The notes under the pieces are model-generated. The model had not been told where the DNA came from, did no database searches, and saw nothing but the letters and a program-made list of their open reading frames with translations. A stretch of DNA of 60,146 nucleotides from assembly GCA_009914555.1 (NCBI GenBank), contig WNDY01000025.1, positions 1 through 60,146 of the forward strand, given 5' to 3'. The position numbers and the translations under genes were made by a program. Within the stretch, counting starts at the first letter, position 1, and each line of letters starts with the position of its first letter. Below are positions 37,285-46,889 of this stretch, one piece after another. This DNA is from Xylophilus sp. Lineage in GTDB: Bacteria > Pseudomonadota > Gammaproteobacteria > Burkholderiales > Burkholderiaceae_C.

Positions 37285-38721
37285 ATGCATCCATCCGCTC
37301 CCGCCGCTCCCAGCGCTCCCCGTTCCTCCGTCCTGCTGTGGCTCGTCGCCGTCGGCTTCTTCATGCAGACGCTGGACGCGACCATCATCAACACCGCGTT
37401 GCCGTCGATGGCCCGCTCGCTCGGCGAGAGCCCGCTGCGCATGCAGTCGGTGGTGGTGGCCTATTCGCTGACGATGGCGATGCTGATCCCGGCCTCGGGC
37501 TGGATCGCCGACCGCTTCGGCACGCGGCGGGTCTACGTCGGTGCGATCACGCTGTTCGCCATCGGTTCGCTGCTGTGCGCCATCGCGGCCAGCCTGGGGC
37601 AACTGGTGGCCGCTCGCGTGGTGCAGGGGCTGGGCGGCGCGTTGCTGCTGCCGGTGGGCCGGCTGGCGGTGCTGCGGGCCTATCCGCGCGAGGAATTCCT
37701 GCGCGCGATGAGCTTCGTCGCGGTCCCCGGCCTGATCGGCCCGCTGATCGGCCCGACCGTGGGCGGCTGGCTGGTGGAGTATGTGTCCTGGCATTGGATC
37801 TTCCTGATCAACCTGCCGGTGGCCCTGGTCGGCTGCCTGGCGTCGCTGCGCTACATGCCGGCGGGCGAGGGCGAGACGGTGGGACGCTTCGACCTTAGCG
37901 GCTACCTGATGCTGTCGTTCGGCATGGTGGCGGTCTCGCTGGCGCTCGACGGCGTGTCGGAGCTGGGGCTGCGCCAGTCCGGCGTGATGCTGCTCATGGT
38001 GTTCGGCTTCGCCAGCCTCGCGGCCTACTGGCTGCGTGCGGCGCGGCGGCCCGATCCGCTGTTCTCGCCCCACCTGTTCCTGGTGCAGAGCCTGCGCGTG
38101 GGGTTGCTGGGCAACCTGTTCGCCCGCATCGGCAGCAGCTGCATGCCGTTCCTGATCCCGCTGGTGCTGCAGGTCTGCATGGGCTATTCGCCGGCCCAGG
38201 CCGGCATGATGATGCTGCCCACGGCGTTCGCCGGCATGGCGGCCAAGACGCTGGCCACGCGGCTCATCATGCGCTACGGCTATCGCCGCGTGCTGGTGGG
38301 CAACACCTTCTCGCTCGGGCTGGTGATGCTGAGCTTCGGCCTGATCTCGCCACAGGAGCCAGTGTGGCTGCGCATCGTGCAGCTCGCGGTGTTCGGCGGC
38401 ATCAACTCGATGCAGTTCACCGCGATGAACACGATCACGCTCAAGGATCTGTCGCCCGCGGCCGCGAGCAGCGGCAACAGCCTGCTGTCGATGGTGCAGA
38501 TGCTGGCCATGAGCATGGGCGTGGCGGCCGCCGGCGCGGTGCTCGCCGGCTTCACCGACCTTTTCGGCGTGCAGAGCGGCGCGGCCGCACAGACGCTCAC
38601 GGCCTTCCATGCCACCTTCCTCACCATGGGCGTGATGACGATGGCCTCGGCCGGCGTGTTCTGGCAGCTGGAAGACACGCGGTCGATGCCGACCGTGACC
38701 GGCCCCGTGGACGAGACCTGA
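37285..38721 (+). CDS. MFS drug transporter, DHA2 (EmrB/QacA/MdtD-like)
   Basis: This is a 478-residue polytopic transporter with about 14 hydrophobic segments. LDATIINTALPSMARSLGES and GWIADRFGTRRVY (motif A), VVQGLGGALLLPVGRLAVLR (motif B) and GPLIGPTVGGWLVEYVSWHWIF (motif C) mark the DHA2 drug:H+ antiporters. It most resembles MdtD-type proteins. There is no adjacent EmrA-type adaptor or regulator, so the substrate is unknown. It follows the erpA terminator and converges with anmK. Confidence 0.88.
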   Translation: MHPSAPAAPSAPRSSVLLWLVAVGFFMQTLDATIINTALPSMARSLGESPLRMQSVVVAYSLTMAMLIPASGWIADRFGTRRVYVGAITLFAIGSLLCAIAASLGQLVAARVVQGLGGALLLPVGRLAVLRAYPREEFLRAMSFVAVPGLIGPLIGPTVGGWLVEYVSWHWIFLINLPVALVGCLASLRYMPAGEGETVGRFDLSGYLMLSFGMVAVSLALDGVSELGLRQSGVMLLMVFGFASLAAYWLRAARRPDPLFSPHLFLVQSLRVGLLGNLFARIGSSCMPFLIPLVLQVCMGYSPAQAGMMMLPTAFAGMAAKTLATRLIMRYGYRRVLVGNTFSLGLVMLSFGLISPQEPVWLRIVQLAVFGGINSMQFTAMNTITLKDLSPAAASSGNSLLSMVQMLAMSMGVAAAGAVLAGFTDLFGVQSGAAAQTLTAFHATFLTMGVMTMASAGVFWQLEDTRSMPTVTGPVDET

Positions 38722-38791
38722 GGGTCATCCCCCGGACGGCTTCGCGCCGGCGCGGCCAGCGGCCCTTGCGCGGCGGCGTTCGCCGGGTGGC

Positions 38792-39907
38792 TCAGGCCGG
38801 GTAGAGCGCGCCCAGCACGCGCTCCCCGGCCGCGCCGGTGACGCGCGGCAGGTTGCCGGGCTCGCCGCGCAGCCTGCGCCAGGCCAGCCAGGCGAAGGCG
38901 GCGGCCTCGACCTGCAGCGGCGGCAGTCCGTGTTCGGTCGATGAGGCCACGCGCAACGCGGGCAGCAGCGCCTGGAGCCGGGCGACCACGTGGTCGTTGC
39001 AGGCGCCGCCGCCGCAGACGATCAGCGGACCGGCGCCGACACCGCCCCCCCAGCGCTGGACGGCGTCGGCGCAACTGCGCGCGGTGAACTCGGCCAGCGT
39101 GGCCTGCACGTCCACCGGTGCGGCTGCGGCGAACGGCGCGAGCCGGGCATCGAGCCATGCGGGGTTGAACAGGTCGCGGCCGGTGCTCTTGGGCGGGGAG
39201 CGCTGGAGAAAGGGCTCCGCCAACAAGGCCAGCAGAAGGAGGAGTATGGGCTTGCCACGGGCACTCCACGCGCCGCTTGCGTCATATCTCCTGCCGGTAT
39301 GTTGCAGGCACCAGTGATCCAGCAGGGCGTTGCCGGGGCCGCAGTCGAAGCCGGCGACCGAGCCGTCCGCATCCAGCACGCTCAGGTTGGCGATGCCGCC
39401 CAGGTTGAGCACCCGCACCGTCTCGCCCTCGCGGCCGAACACGGCGTGGTGGAAGGCCGGCACCAGCGGCGCGCCCTGGCCGCCGGCGGCCACGTCGCGG
39501 CTGCGGAAGTCAGCCGCCACCGGGATGCCGGTGCGCTCGGCCAGCAGAGCCGGGTTGTTGAGCTGGAGCGTGTAGCCGGTGCCGTCGAACTCGCCGGGCC
39601 GGTGGCGCACGGTCTGGCCGTGGGCGCCGATGGCGCCAATGGCGAAAGGCGGCAGCCCGGTGTGACGGAGCAGGTCCTGCACCACGCCGGCGTAGAGCCC
39701 GGCCAGCGCATTGGCTGCGAGGGCGGCGCGATGAAGTTCGTTGCCGCCTGGCGTGTTGAGCGCGAGCAATTCGGCACACAGCGGCGCCGGCATGGCGGCG
39801 AACGCATGGGCCTGCACCACGGGCAGGCCGCTGGAGAAATCGACGACGACGCCGTCGACGCCGTCGAGCGAGGTGCCGGACATCAGGCCGATGCAGAGGT
39901 CCGCCAT
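38792..39907 (-). CDS. anmK: Anhydro-N-acetylmuramic acid kinase
   Basis: AnmK phosphorylates and opens 1,6-anhydro-MurNAc during cell-wall recycling. At 371 residues, [18 protein letters not shown] (phosphate loop), [43 protein letters not shown] and [11 protein letters not shown] are present. The Leu-rich stretch [15 protein letters not shown] is coding, though its DNA looks like the intergenic GGAGTAT motif. It lies just downstream of the M23 peptidase gene on the same strand. Confidence 0.94.
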   Translation of the reverse strand: MADLCIGLMSGTSLDGVDGVVVDFSSGLPVVQAHAFAAMPAPLCAELLALNTPGGNELHRAALAANALAGLYAGVVQDLLRHTGLPPFAIGAIGAHGQTVRHRPGEFDGTGYTLQLNNPALLAERTGIPVAADFRSRDVAAGGQGAPLVPAFHHAVFGREGETVRVLNLGGIANLSVLDADGSVAGFDCGPGNALLDHWCLQHTGRRYDASGAWSARGKPILLLLLALLAEPFLQRSPPKSTGRDLFNPAWLDARLAPFAAAAPVDVQATLAEFTARSCADAVQRWGGGVGAGPLIVCGGGACNDHVVARLQALLPALRVASSTEHGLPPLQVEAAAFAWLAWRRLRGEPGNLPRVTGAAGERVLGALYPA

Positions 39908-39944
39908 TCCGGCGCCCGTCGTGGAAGCAAAAGGCCGATGCGGA

Positions 39945-41303
39945 TTACTCGGCGCTGGCCTGCTGCACCAGCGCGGCGGCCGACAACTGCATGCGCATGC
40001 TGGCCGCGAGCTTGTCGAAGGCCGGCCTGGCGGCGGCGGAGATCGGCACCGACCCGCTCTGCCTGGCGATCGTCATCGGGTCCTGCTGCACGCCGCCGAC
40101 GCGGAACTCGAAGTGCAGGTGCGGGCCGGTGGCCCAGCCGGTGGCGCCGACGTTGCCGATGACGTCACCCTGGGCGACTATCTGGCCCGGGCGCACGCCG
40201 ATGCGGCTCAGGTGGGCATAGACGGTCACGTGGTTGCTGTCGCGGTGCTTGACGAAGACGACGTTGCCGTAGCCGTTCTGCACGCCCGCGAACTCGACCA
40301 CGCCGTCGCCCACGGTGCGCACCGGCGTGCCTTCCGGCGCGGCGAAGTCGGTGCCCTTGTGGGCGGTCCAGGTGTGGAGGATCGGGTGGAAGCGCATCGC
40401 GAAGCCGCTGCTCACGCGGGTGAAGGCGACCGGCGACGACAGGTAGGCATGGCGCAGGCTCCTGCCGTCCAGGCCGTAATAGGCGCCTTTCTGGCCGGGC
40501 TCCTGGAACCACATGGCCTGGAAGGTCTTGTCGCCGTTGGCGAACTCGGCGCTCAGCACGCGGCCGGTGCGCAGCGGCTCGCCGTCGGCTTCGAGCGACT
40601 CGTAGACGACCGAGCAGCGGTCGCCGCGCCGCAGCGCGCGGCGGAAGTCGATGTCGGTCGAGAAGATCTCGGCGATCTGGCCGGCCACGGCGTCGGGCAG
40701 GTTGGCCTCGTCGGTCGCGGCGAACAGCGACGAGGTGATGGTGCCGCTGGACAGCCGGCTCGTGGCGACGAGCGGCGCGGTCTCGACGCGCGAGGCGAAG
40801 CCCGTGCCGTTCCTTTCGATCACCAGACGCTGGAAGTTGCCGCTGTCGTCGGCCGCCCAGCGCGCGGTCAGGCGCTGCAAGGCATGCTCGTCGGTGGTTT
40901 CGGCCGAGACGCTGCGGCCGGCGCGGTCCAGCAGCGCCTGGCGGGCCGTGGCGTCGCTGCGCAGGAAGGCCGCGGCCGCGGTATCGGCGATGCCAAGGCG
41001 TTGCAGCAGCGAATCCGCGGTGTCGCTGGAACGGGTGACGTCGCTGCGGTACAGGGTGAACGGGACGGCGGGCAGCAGACTGTCGGCGGACTGCTGGTCG
41101 GCCAGCGACGTGATCGGCAGCAGGATGCGCTGCACCGGCAGGTCGGACGCGTCGGGCCCGAACTGCGCCACGGCATAGGCGCCTCCGGCGCCGCACAGCA
41201 GCATGGCGGCGATGGCCGCGGTGACGCGGCGGGGAAGGTGTTGCACGCCGTGGGCGAGGCGGACGGCAAAGGCTGCGCCAGCGGAGGTCAGACCAAGTGT
41301 CAA
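39945..41303 (-). CDS. M23-family metallopeptidase (murein DD-endopeptidase type)
   Basis: A membrane segment ([20 protein letters not shown]) anchors the protein. A long periplasmic region carries a regulatory domain (residues ~60-280) and a LytM/M23 domain with Zn ligands in [11 protein letters not shown] and GPHLHFEF. It probably cleaves peptidoglycan cross-links. The start is uncertain: TTG 41303 places the membrane segment near residue 25; longer readings up to 41471 run through the tyrS promoter region. It is divergent from tyrS and upstream of anmK. Confidence 0.85.
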   Translation of the reverse strand: MTLGLTSAGAAFAVRLAHGVQHLPRRVTAAIAAMLLCGAGGAYAVAQFGPDASDLPVQRILLPITSLADQQSADSLLPAVPFTLYRSDVTRSSDTADSLLQRLGIADTAAAAFLRSDATARQALLDRAGRSVSAETTDEHALQRLTARWAADDSGNFQRLVIERNGTGFASRVETAPLVATSRLSSGTITSSLFAATDEANLPDAVAGQIAEIFSTDIDFRRALRRGDRCSVVYESLEADGEPLRTGRVLSAEFANGDKTFQAMWFQEPGQKGAYYGLDGRSLRHAYLSSPVAFTRVSSGFAMRFHPILHTWTAHKGTDFAAPEGTPVRTVGDGVVEFAGVQNGYGNVVFVKHRDSNHVTVYAHLSRIGVRPGQIVAQGDVIGNVGATGWATGPHLHFEFRVGGVQQDPMTIARQSGSVPISAAARPAFDKLAASMRMQLSAAALVQQASAE

Positions 41304-41485
41304 GGATGTGTTCCCAGGGGAGGAAAGTGTGCCGGACTGTGCGGTATGCGGCGCGACCGCACGACGCGGGACGGGTGGTGGGCGGCTGCGAAAGCAGACC
41401 GGAAGCCGCCGACTAGAATGCCTCCCCTGCGCGTTGCCGCGGAAGTATAGCGACGCCCCTGCGGCGGGCATCAGGATAAAACCGC

Positions 41486-42718
41486 ATGAATAAATTAGTT
41501 GTTACAGACACGCAGGTCTCGGCTGGTATAGAGCGCGCCCTGCAGATCACGCTGCGCGGAGCCGACGAACTGCTGCCGCAGGACGAATGGACCAGGAAGC
41601 TCCAGCGTGCCGAAGCGACCGGCCAGCCGCTGCGCATCAAGTTCGGCATGGACCCGACCGCGCCGGACCTGCACCTGGGCCACACGGTGGTCCTCAACAA
41701 GATGCGTCAGCTCCAGGATCTGGGGCATACGGTGGTCCCGCTGATCGGCGACTTCACCACCCTGATCGGCGATCCGTCGGGGCGCAACAGCACGCGCCCG
41801 CCGCTCACGCGCGAGCAGATCGAGGCCAATGCGCGGACGTATTTCGACCAGATCCGCCTGGTGATCGACGTCGACAAGGCCGAGGTCCGCTACAACAGCG
41901 AATGGAGCGATCCGCTGGGCGCGCGCGGCATGATCGAGCTGGCCGCGCGCTACACGGTGGCTCGCATGATGGAGCGCGACGACTTCCACAAGCGCTTCCA
42001 CGGCGGCCAGTCGATCAGCGTGCACGAATTCCTCTACCCGCTGATGCAGGGCTACGACTCGGTGGCGCTGAAGTCGGACCTGGAGCTCGGTGGCACCGAC
42101 CAGAAGTTCAACCTGCTCATGGGGCGCCATCTCCAGCAGGAGTACGGCCAGGAGCCGCAGTGCGTGCTCACCATGCCGCTGCTCGAAGGACTGGACGGCG
42201 TGCAGAAGATGTCCAAGAGCAAGGGCAACTACATCGGCATCACCGAGCCGGCCAACACCATGTTCGCCAAGGTGCTGTCGATCTCCGACGAACTCATGTG
42301 GCGCTGGTACACGCTGCTGTCGTTCCGCTCGATCGAGGAGATCGAAGCGCTCAAGGCCGAGGTCGCGGCCGGCCGCAACCAGAAGGATGCCAAGGTGGCG
42401 CTGGCGCGCGAGCTCACCGCGCGCTTCCACGGCGGCGCGGCGGCCGATGCGGCCGAGCAGGACTTCGCCAACCGCAGCAAGGGCGGCGTGCCCGACGAGA
42501 TCGCGGAAGTCGCGCTGCCCGGCGCGCCGCTGGGCATCGCCGTGCTGCTCAAGGCCGCGGGGCTCGCGCCGTCGAGTTCGGAGGCCAACCGCCTGATCGA
42601 CGGCGGCGGCGTGCGGGTGGATTCGGCCGTGGTGTCCGACAAGGGTCTCAAGCTCGCCACCGGCACCTACGTGGTGCAGGTGGGCAAGCGCAAGTTCGCA
42701 CGGGTGACGCTGGGCTGA
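41486..42718 (+). CDS. tyrS: Tyrosyl-tRNA synthetase
   Basis: This class I synthetase has 410 residues. The HIGH-type motif is HLGH (TAPDLHLGHTVVLNK) and KMSKS is in VQKMSKSKGNYIG. An S4 RNA-binding domain ends the protein (residues ~345-405, SSSEANRLIDGGGVRVDSAVV). AGGA precedes ATG 41486. A TAGAAT box lies at 41415-41420, about 65 nt upstream, with a poor -35. Confidence 0.97.
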   Translation: MNKLVVTDTQVSAGIERALQITLRGADELLPQDEWTRKLQRAEATGQPLRIKFGMDPTAPDLHLGHTVVLNKMRQLQDLGHTVVPLIGDFTTLIGDPSGRNSTRPPLTREQIEANARTYFDQIRLVIDVDKAEVRYNSEWSDPLGARGMIELAARYTVARMMERDDFHKRFHGGQSISVHEFLYPLMQGYDSVALKSDLELGGTDQKFNLLMGRHLQQEYGQEPQCVLTMPLLEGLDGVQKMSKSKGNYIGITEPANTMFAKVLSISDELMWRWYTLLSFRSIEEIEALKAEVAAGRNQKDAKVALARELTARFHGGAAADAAEQDFANRSKGGVPDEIAEVALPGAPLGIAVLLKAAGLAPSSSEANRLIDGGGVRVDSAVVSDKGLKLATGTYVVQVGKRKFARVTLG

Positions 42719-42727
42719 GTCAGGACT

Positions 42728-42755
42728 TGTGCATGCCATGTGCATGGCTTGTGCA
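42728..42755 (+). promoter_or_regulatory. Three phased TGTGCA repeats (vapB operator candidate)
   Basis: TGTGCA occurs at 42728, 42739 and 42750, exactly 11 bp apart, so all three face the same side of the helix. GCCATG-TG-CATGGC forms a palindrome around the middle repeat. It lies immediately before the VapB coding region, where autoregulated toxin-antitoxin operators are normally found. Confidence 0.55.
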
Positions 42756-42764
42756 ATGCCGGCC

Positions 42765-43064
42765 ATGCGCACCAACATCAACCTCGACGCCGCCCTCGTG
42801 GGCGAAGCCATGCGCCTGACCGGCGTGCGGACCAAGCGCGAGGCGGTGGACCGCGCCCTGCGCGAACTGGTCTTCGAGGCCGCTGCCGGCCTCTATGCAC
42901 AGGCGCTGCGCCAGGGCGTCACGATCCGCACGGCGGTGGACTGCCTGGTGGCGCAGCTGGCCATCGAGCACCAGGCCGTGCTGGTGCACAACGACCGCGA
43001 CTACCTCGCGCTTGCCCGCACCGGGCCGCGGCTGCGCATCTTCCCGGCCGGCGCGCTGCATTGA
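42765..43064 (+). pseudogene. VapB antitoxin fused to the C-terminus of VapC by deletion
   Basis: Residues 1-36 (MRTNINLDAALVGEAMRLTG, then KREAVDRALRELV) are a VapB-type antitoxin N-terminus. From about residue 39 the chain continues in frame as a VapC PIN-domain C-terminus: LYAQALRQGVTIRTAVDCLVAQLAIEHQAVLVHNDRDYLALA. The normal VapB tail, the VapC start and the first PIN acidic residues (VDTS region, roughly 70-80 residues) are missing. Two later acidic positions (AVDC, NDRD) remain. The product should lack ribonuclease activity but may still bind DNA. Confidence 0.75.
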
Positions 43065-43073
43065 ACCGGAGCT

Positions 43074-44057
43074 TCAGCCGATGTCGTCGGCGAGGTCCGG
43101 GTCCGGCCCTTCGCCGACCCTCTCGCGCGTGATGCGGGCCTGCTCGCGCAGCCAGTCGCAGAAGGCGCGGATCTCCGGCCGCTGGGCGCTGCGCGGACCG
43201 ACCAGCAGCCAGTAGGCCATCGGTGAGTCGAGCCGGCGCTCGGGCATCGCCTCCACCAGGTCGCCGCGCGCCAGGCTGTCGGCCACCAGCGGCAGCCGCG
43301 CCAGCGAGATGCCCTGGCCCGCAAGCACCGCCTGCGCCATCTGGTGCGCGTAGTTGAAATACAGCCAGCGTCGCGGCACCAGCTTCTCCTGCCCCTGCCG
43401 CGCGAGCCAGCGCCGCCAGCTCAGGTGTTCCATGAAGGCGCTGCGGTGGGCGTCACCGGCCTCCACCAGGGCGAACTGGGTCACGTCCTCCGGCTGCGAC
43501 AGCCGCGTGCCGCCCTTGAGCAGCCACGGGCTCGCGACCACGGCCAGTCGCTCGCCGAACAGGCGCTGGGCCGTGGGCGGCACGTTGGCGGGCAGGGCGT
43601 AGCGCAGGGCGATGTCCACGTCGGCCGTGTCCAGGTCGCCCGATTGGTCGCTGGCGTCGATGCGGATGTCAATGTCCGGGTGTGCCTGCTGGAATTCCTC
43701 CAGCCGCGGGATCAGCCACATCGACGCGAACGAGGCCCAGGTCGTGATGGCCACGCTCTTGCGCCCGGCCGTCTGGCGGATCTGCCGCACCGTGCCGTCG
43801 ATGCGCTCCAGTGCGGGCGTGACCGCGCGCAGCAGCTGGGCGCCGGCGCTGGTCAGCTCCACCGCGCGGGTATGGCGCAGGAACAGCGGCACGCCGACCT
43901 CGTCCTCCAGCGACTGGATCTGGCGGCTCACGGCCGACTGGGTGAGCGCCAGCTGGTCGGCCGCGGCGCGGAAGTTCAGGTGCCGGGCCACGGCCGCGAA
44001 GCTGCGCAGCTGGCCCACGCCGATCGGGCGCGTACGCAAATGGGGTTGGTGGTCCAT
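43074..44057 (-). CDS. LysR-family transcriptional regulator (GcvA-like)
   Basis: This is a 327-residue LysR protein. The helix-turn-helix at residues ~20-65 contains FAAVARHLNFRAAADQLALT and SAVSRQIQSLEDEVGVPLF. The effector domain follows (AITTWASFASMWLIPRLEEF, SGDLDTADVDIALRY, GQGISLARLPLV), closest in style to GcvA. ATG 44057 is preferred to 44087. It is divergent from a DUF2917 gene, a usual LysR arrangement, which suggests it controls that gene and itself. Confidence 0.88.
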   Translation of the reverse strand: MDHQPHLRTRPIGVGQLRSFAAVARHLNFRAAADQLALTQSAVSRQIQSLEDEVGVPLFLRHTRAVELTSAGAQLLRAVTPALERIDGTVRQIRQTAGRKSVAITTWASFASMWLIPRLEEFQQAHPDIDIRIDASDQSGDLDTADVDIALRYALPANVPPTAQRLFGERLAVVASPWLLKGGTRLSQPEDVTQFALVEAGDAHRSAFMEHLSWRRWLARQGQEKLVPRRWLYFNYAHQMAQAVLAGQGISLARLPLVADSLARGDLVEAMPERRLDSPMAYWLLVGPRSAQRPEIRAFCDWLREQARITRERVGEGPDPDLADDIG

Positions 44058-44168
44058 GGCGAAAGATTGACGCGGCGGCGGAATCAACAGCCTAGCGTCA
44101 TTTCATTGGACGCCTCAGCGGGCCGTGCGGATCATGGCCCTCACACCAACGCCGCCGGAGCCCAGGCC

Positions 44169-44540
44169 ATGACCGCCGTCCCCATTCCCGATCCGCAACA
44201 ATGCCGGCTCCAGCCGGGGCAGGCGGCCACGCTGCGGGCCATCGCGGCATCGCGCCTGACGGTGATCGAGGGACGGGCATGGATCACCTTCGACGGGCCG
44301 CACGGCCTGGGGCCGCAGGCCGGCGGTGATCTGGTACTGACGGCCGGCAGTCCCGGGCTGGACATCACCGCCCGCCAGCGCGTGGTGATGGAACCATACG
44401 ACGCCGCGCCCGTTCTGGTACGCATTGCCGTGGTGCCGGCCCGCGCCCGCGCCGGCCTGTTGCGCTTGCCGCGCCGCCGTGCGCGGGCCGCAGCGCCTGC
44501 GGCCGCGTGCGCACCGCCAATCGTTTCCTGCGAAACGTAA
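44169..44540 (+). CDS. DUF2917-type small protein
   Basis: The protein has 123 residues with the DUF2917 core QPGQAATLRAIAASRLTVIEGRAWITFDG, then GGDLVLTAGSPGLDITARQRVVMEP, which looks like a small cupin-like beta sandwich. The C-terminus is Arg/Ala-rich with one Cys pair (ACAPPIVSC). Function is unknown. It is divergent from the LysR gene. The 122-nt gap to glmU contains a T run (44569-44575) without a clean adjacent stem. Confidence 0.7.
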   Translation: MTAVPIPDPQQCRLQPGQAATLRAIAASRLTVIEGRAWITFDGPHGLGPQAGGDLVLTAGSPGLDITARQRVVMEPYDAAPVLVRIAVVPARARAGLLRLPRRRARAAAPAAACAPPIVSCET

Positions 44541-44662
44541 GCGGCGCAGCCTGCGCCAGGCAGCGGCGGTTTTTCTCCGGTCCACGGCCGGGCGCCGCAA
44601 AACGCGTCCGATAATCGCCCGTCACGCTTTATCTCAATGAAGACGACGGGACGGATACGACG

Positions 44663-46075
44663 ATGACGGCATTGGATGTGGTGATCATGGCAGCGGGCAA
44701 GGGCACGCGGATGAAGAGCAGCCGGCCCAAGGTGCTGCACACGCTGGCCGGCCGTCCGATGGCCGCGCACGTCGTGGCCGCCGCGCGTGCCCTGGAGCCG
44801 CGCCGCGTCGTCATCGTGACCGGCCACGGCGCCGCCGGCGTGGAACACGCACTGGGCCGGTTGCCGCGCGACGCCAACGCCCCCGCATTGCAGTTCGTCC
44901 GCCAGGAGCCGCAGCTCGGCACCGGGCACGCGGTCCGGCAGGCCGCGCCGCTGCTGGGGCAGGACGGCACGGTGGTCGTGCTCAACGGCGACGTGCCCCT
45001 GATCTCCAGCGACGCCATCGCCCGCCTGGCCGCCGCCAGCGGCGGCGCGCGGCTCGCGCTGCTGACCGTGGTGCTCGACGACCCGACGGGCTATGGCCGC
45101 ATCGTGCGCGACGCCGGCGCCGCCGTGCGCGGCATCGTCGAGCACAAGGATGCGAGCGAAGCGCAGCGCGCCATCCGCGAGGTCTACACCGGCATCATGG
45201 CCGCGCCCGCGCGCCACCTGCACGGCTGGCTCGGCCGCATCACCAACGACAACGCCCAGCACGAGTACTACCTGTCCGACGTGGCGGCGCTGGCCGTGGC
45301 CGACGGCGTGGAGGTGCTGGGCCTGCCCACGGCCGACGCAGTGCAGGTGACCGGCGTCAACAGCGCGCGCCAGCTGGCCGAACTGGAGCGTGCCTGGCAG
45401 CTGCGGCAGGCCCAGGCGCTGATGGACGATTTCGGCACCCGGCTGGCCGACCCGGCGCGGTTCGACCTGCGCGGCACGCTCGACGTGGGGCCGGACGTGG
45501 AGATCGACGTCGGCTGCGTGTTCGAAGGCGCGGTGTCGCTGGGCGAGGGCGTGCGCATCGGCGCGCACTGCGTCATCGCCAATGCCGCCATCGCGGCCGG
45601 TGCGGTCATCCACCCCTTCACCCACATCGACGGCGGCGCCGCCGGCGGCGTGGCGGTGGGCGAGGGCGCGCTGGTCGGTCCGTTCGCCCGCCTGCGGCCG
45701 GGCGCGCTGCTGGGCGCGGAGGTCCACATCGGCAACTTCGTCGAAGTCAAGAACAGCACGCTCGCCGCGGGCGCCAAGGCCAACCATCTGGCCTACCTGG
45801 GCGATGCCACCGTGGGCGAGCTGGTCAACTACGGCGCTGGCGCCATCACCGCCAACTACGACGGCGCGAACAAGCACCGCACCGTCATCGAGGCCGACGT
45901 GCACGTGGGCAGCAACTGCGTGCTGGTCGCGCCGGTCACGCTCGGCGCGGGCGGCACGGTGGCCGGCGGCTCCACGATCACCAAGGATGCGCCGGCCGGC
46001 GCATTGAGCGTGGCGCGCGGCAAGCAGGTCACCATTCCCGACTGGAAGCGGCCGACCACGGCCGCCAAGTCCTGA
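44663..46075 (+). CDS. glmU: GlmU, bifunctional UDP-GlcNAc pyrophosphorylase/GlcN-1-P acetyltransferase
   Basis: GlmU makes UDP-N-acetylglucosamine. The N-terminal uridyltransferase has MAAGKGTRMKSSRPKVLHTL and LNGDVPLIS. The C-terminal left-handed beta-helix (residues ~265-460) has VGPFARLRPGALLG, NFVEVKNSTL, KANHLAYLGDATVG and GANKHRTVIEADVHVGSN. The 470 residues are standard. Its stop overlaps the next start (TGATG). A 9-codon ORF at 44637-44666 overlaps its start. Confidence 0.96.
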   Translation: MTALDVVIMAAGKGTRMKSSRPKVLHTLAGRPMAAHVVAAARALEPRRVVIVTGHGAAGVEHALGRLPRDANAPALQFVRQEPQLGTGHAVRQAAPLLGQDGTVVVLNGDVPLISSDAIARLAAASGGARLALLTVVLDDPTGYGRIVRDAGAAVRGIVEHKDASEAQRAIREVYTGIMAAPARHLHGWLGRITNDNAQHEYYLSDVAALAVADGVEVLGLPTADAVQVTGVNSARQLAELERAWQLRQAQALMDDFGTRLADPARFDLRGTLDVGPDVEIDVGCVFEGAVSLGEGVRIGAHCVIANAAIAAGAVIHPFTHIDGGAAGGVAVGEGALVGPFARLRPGALLGAEVHIGNFVEVKNSTLAAGAKANHLAYLGDATVGELVNYGAGAITANYDGANKHRTVIEADVHVGSNCVLVAPVTLGAGGTVAGGSTITKDAPAGALSVARGKQVTIPDWKRPTTAAKS

Positions 46076-46827
46076 TGGCCGATGACGGCGCGGCCAGCCT
46101 GCGCGCCGCGCTGGCCGCGAGCGAGCAACGGCTGGCCGAGCTGCAGGCGGCGCAGGAGGAGTTCCTGCGCGCCGTGTCGCACGACCTGCGCGCGCCGCTG
46201 CGCCATGTGACCGCCTGCGGCCAGCTCGCGCGCGAGGTGCTGCAGCCCGAGCCCGGCGCGGCCGCGCAGGAGGCGCTCGGCTACCTGGCGACGGCGGACA
46301 GGTCCGCCCGGCAGATGGGCCGCATGATCGACGGCCTGCTCGAACTCTCGCGCATCGCGCGGGCGCGGCTGAATGTGGCGCCGGTGGATGTGCGGGCTGT
46401 GGTGGACGAGGTGCGCCTCCAGCTCGAAGCTGCCGAGCCAGCGCGCGCCGTGGTCTGGCAGGTCGATGCGCAGCTGCCGTCGGTGGCGGGCGACGGCGGC
46501 TGGCTGCGCGCGCTGTGGACGCATCTGCTGTCCAACGCCTGGAAGTTCAGCCGCCAGCGCACGCCGGCCCACATCGCCGTGACCGCGTCGGTGGCGGCGG
46601 GCGAGGCGTCGTTCGAGATCCGCGACGATGGTGCCGGCTTCAATCCGGCGCAGGCCGGCCGGCTGTTCGGCGTGTTCCAGAGGCTGCACCGGGAATCGGA
46701 ATTCGAGGGCACCGGCACCGGCCTGGCCGCGGCCCAGGCCATCGCCCGGCGCCACGGCGGGCGCATCGCGATCGATGGCGCTCCGCAGCAGGGCTGCGCC
46801 GTCCGGCTGGTGCTGCCCGTACGCTGA
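46075..46827 (+). CDS. Soluble sensor histidine kinase without input domain
   Basis: The protein has 250 residues. An N-terminal coiled coil (LRAALAASEQRLAELQAAQEE) leads to HisKA with the phospho-His in VSHDLRAPLRHV (residue ~36), then HATPase_c: LLSNAWKFS (N), DDGAGFNP (G1), LFGVFQRLH (F) and GTGTGLAAA (G2). There are no membrane helices and no PAS or GAF sensor. No response regulator is adjacent. It is translationally coupled to glmU (TGATG) and resembles the kinase core of phytochrome-like proteins. Confidence 0.85.
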   Translation: MADDGAASLRAALAASEQRLAELQAAQEEFLRAVSHDLRAPLRHVTACGQLAREVLQPEPGAAAQEALGYLATADRSARQMGRMIDGLLELSRIARARLNVAPVDVRAVVDEVRLQLEAAEPARAVVWQVDAQLPSVAGDGGWLRALWTHLLSNAWKFSRQRTPAHIAVTASVAAGEASFEIRDDGAGFNPAQAGRLFGVFQRLHRESEFEGTGTGLAAAQAIARRHGGRIAIDGAPQQGCAVRLVLPVR

Positions 46828-46889
46828 CGGGGGTATGGGTCGCTAGTGTACAGACTGTGCGCGCTACAGGAGGGTAGGCCAGGGGGTAT
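46828..46889. repeat. Intergenic GGGGTAT-bounded element, copy 5
   Basis: It fills the spacer between the convergent histidine kinase and chemoreceptor genes. It starts CGGGGGTATGGGTC and ends AGGGGGTAT against the chemoreceptor stop. TAGTGTACA and TGCGCGCTA around GACTG form an RNA hairpin with two G-U pairs and one mismatch. Its start is nearly identical to copy 2. Confidence 0.45.

Noticed and set aside
39236..39252. AGGAGGAGTATGGG resembling the intergenic GGGGAGTAT motif
   Set aside because: It lies inside anmK and encodes part of the normal protein (KPILLLL), so it is not counted as an element copy.
41301..41320. TTGACA near the M23 peptidase start as a -35 element
   Set aside because: No matching -10 lies 16-18 nt downstream on the same strand. 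The TTG was instead taken as a possible start codon.
44541..44580. Possible terminator before glmU (T run after GC-rich sequence)
   Set aside because: The nearest stem (GCCTG-CGC-CAGGC) is separated from the T run by about 8 nt, so it is not a proper intrinsic terminator.
44637..44666. Nine-codon ORF (MKTTGRIRR) overlapping the glmU start by ATGA
   Set aside because: It has no Shine-Dalgarno sequence and no informative codon content; a chance ORF is likely unless conserved.
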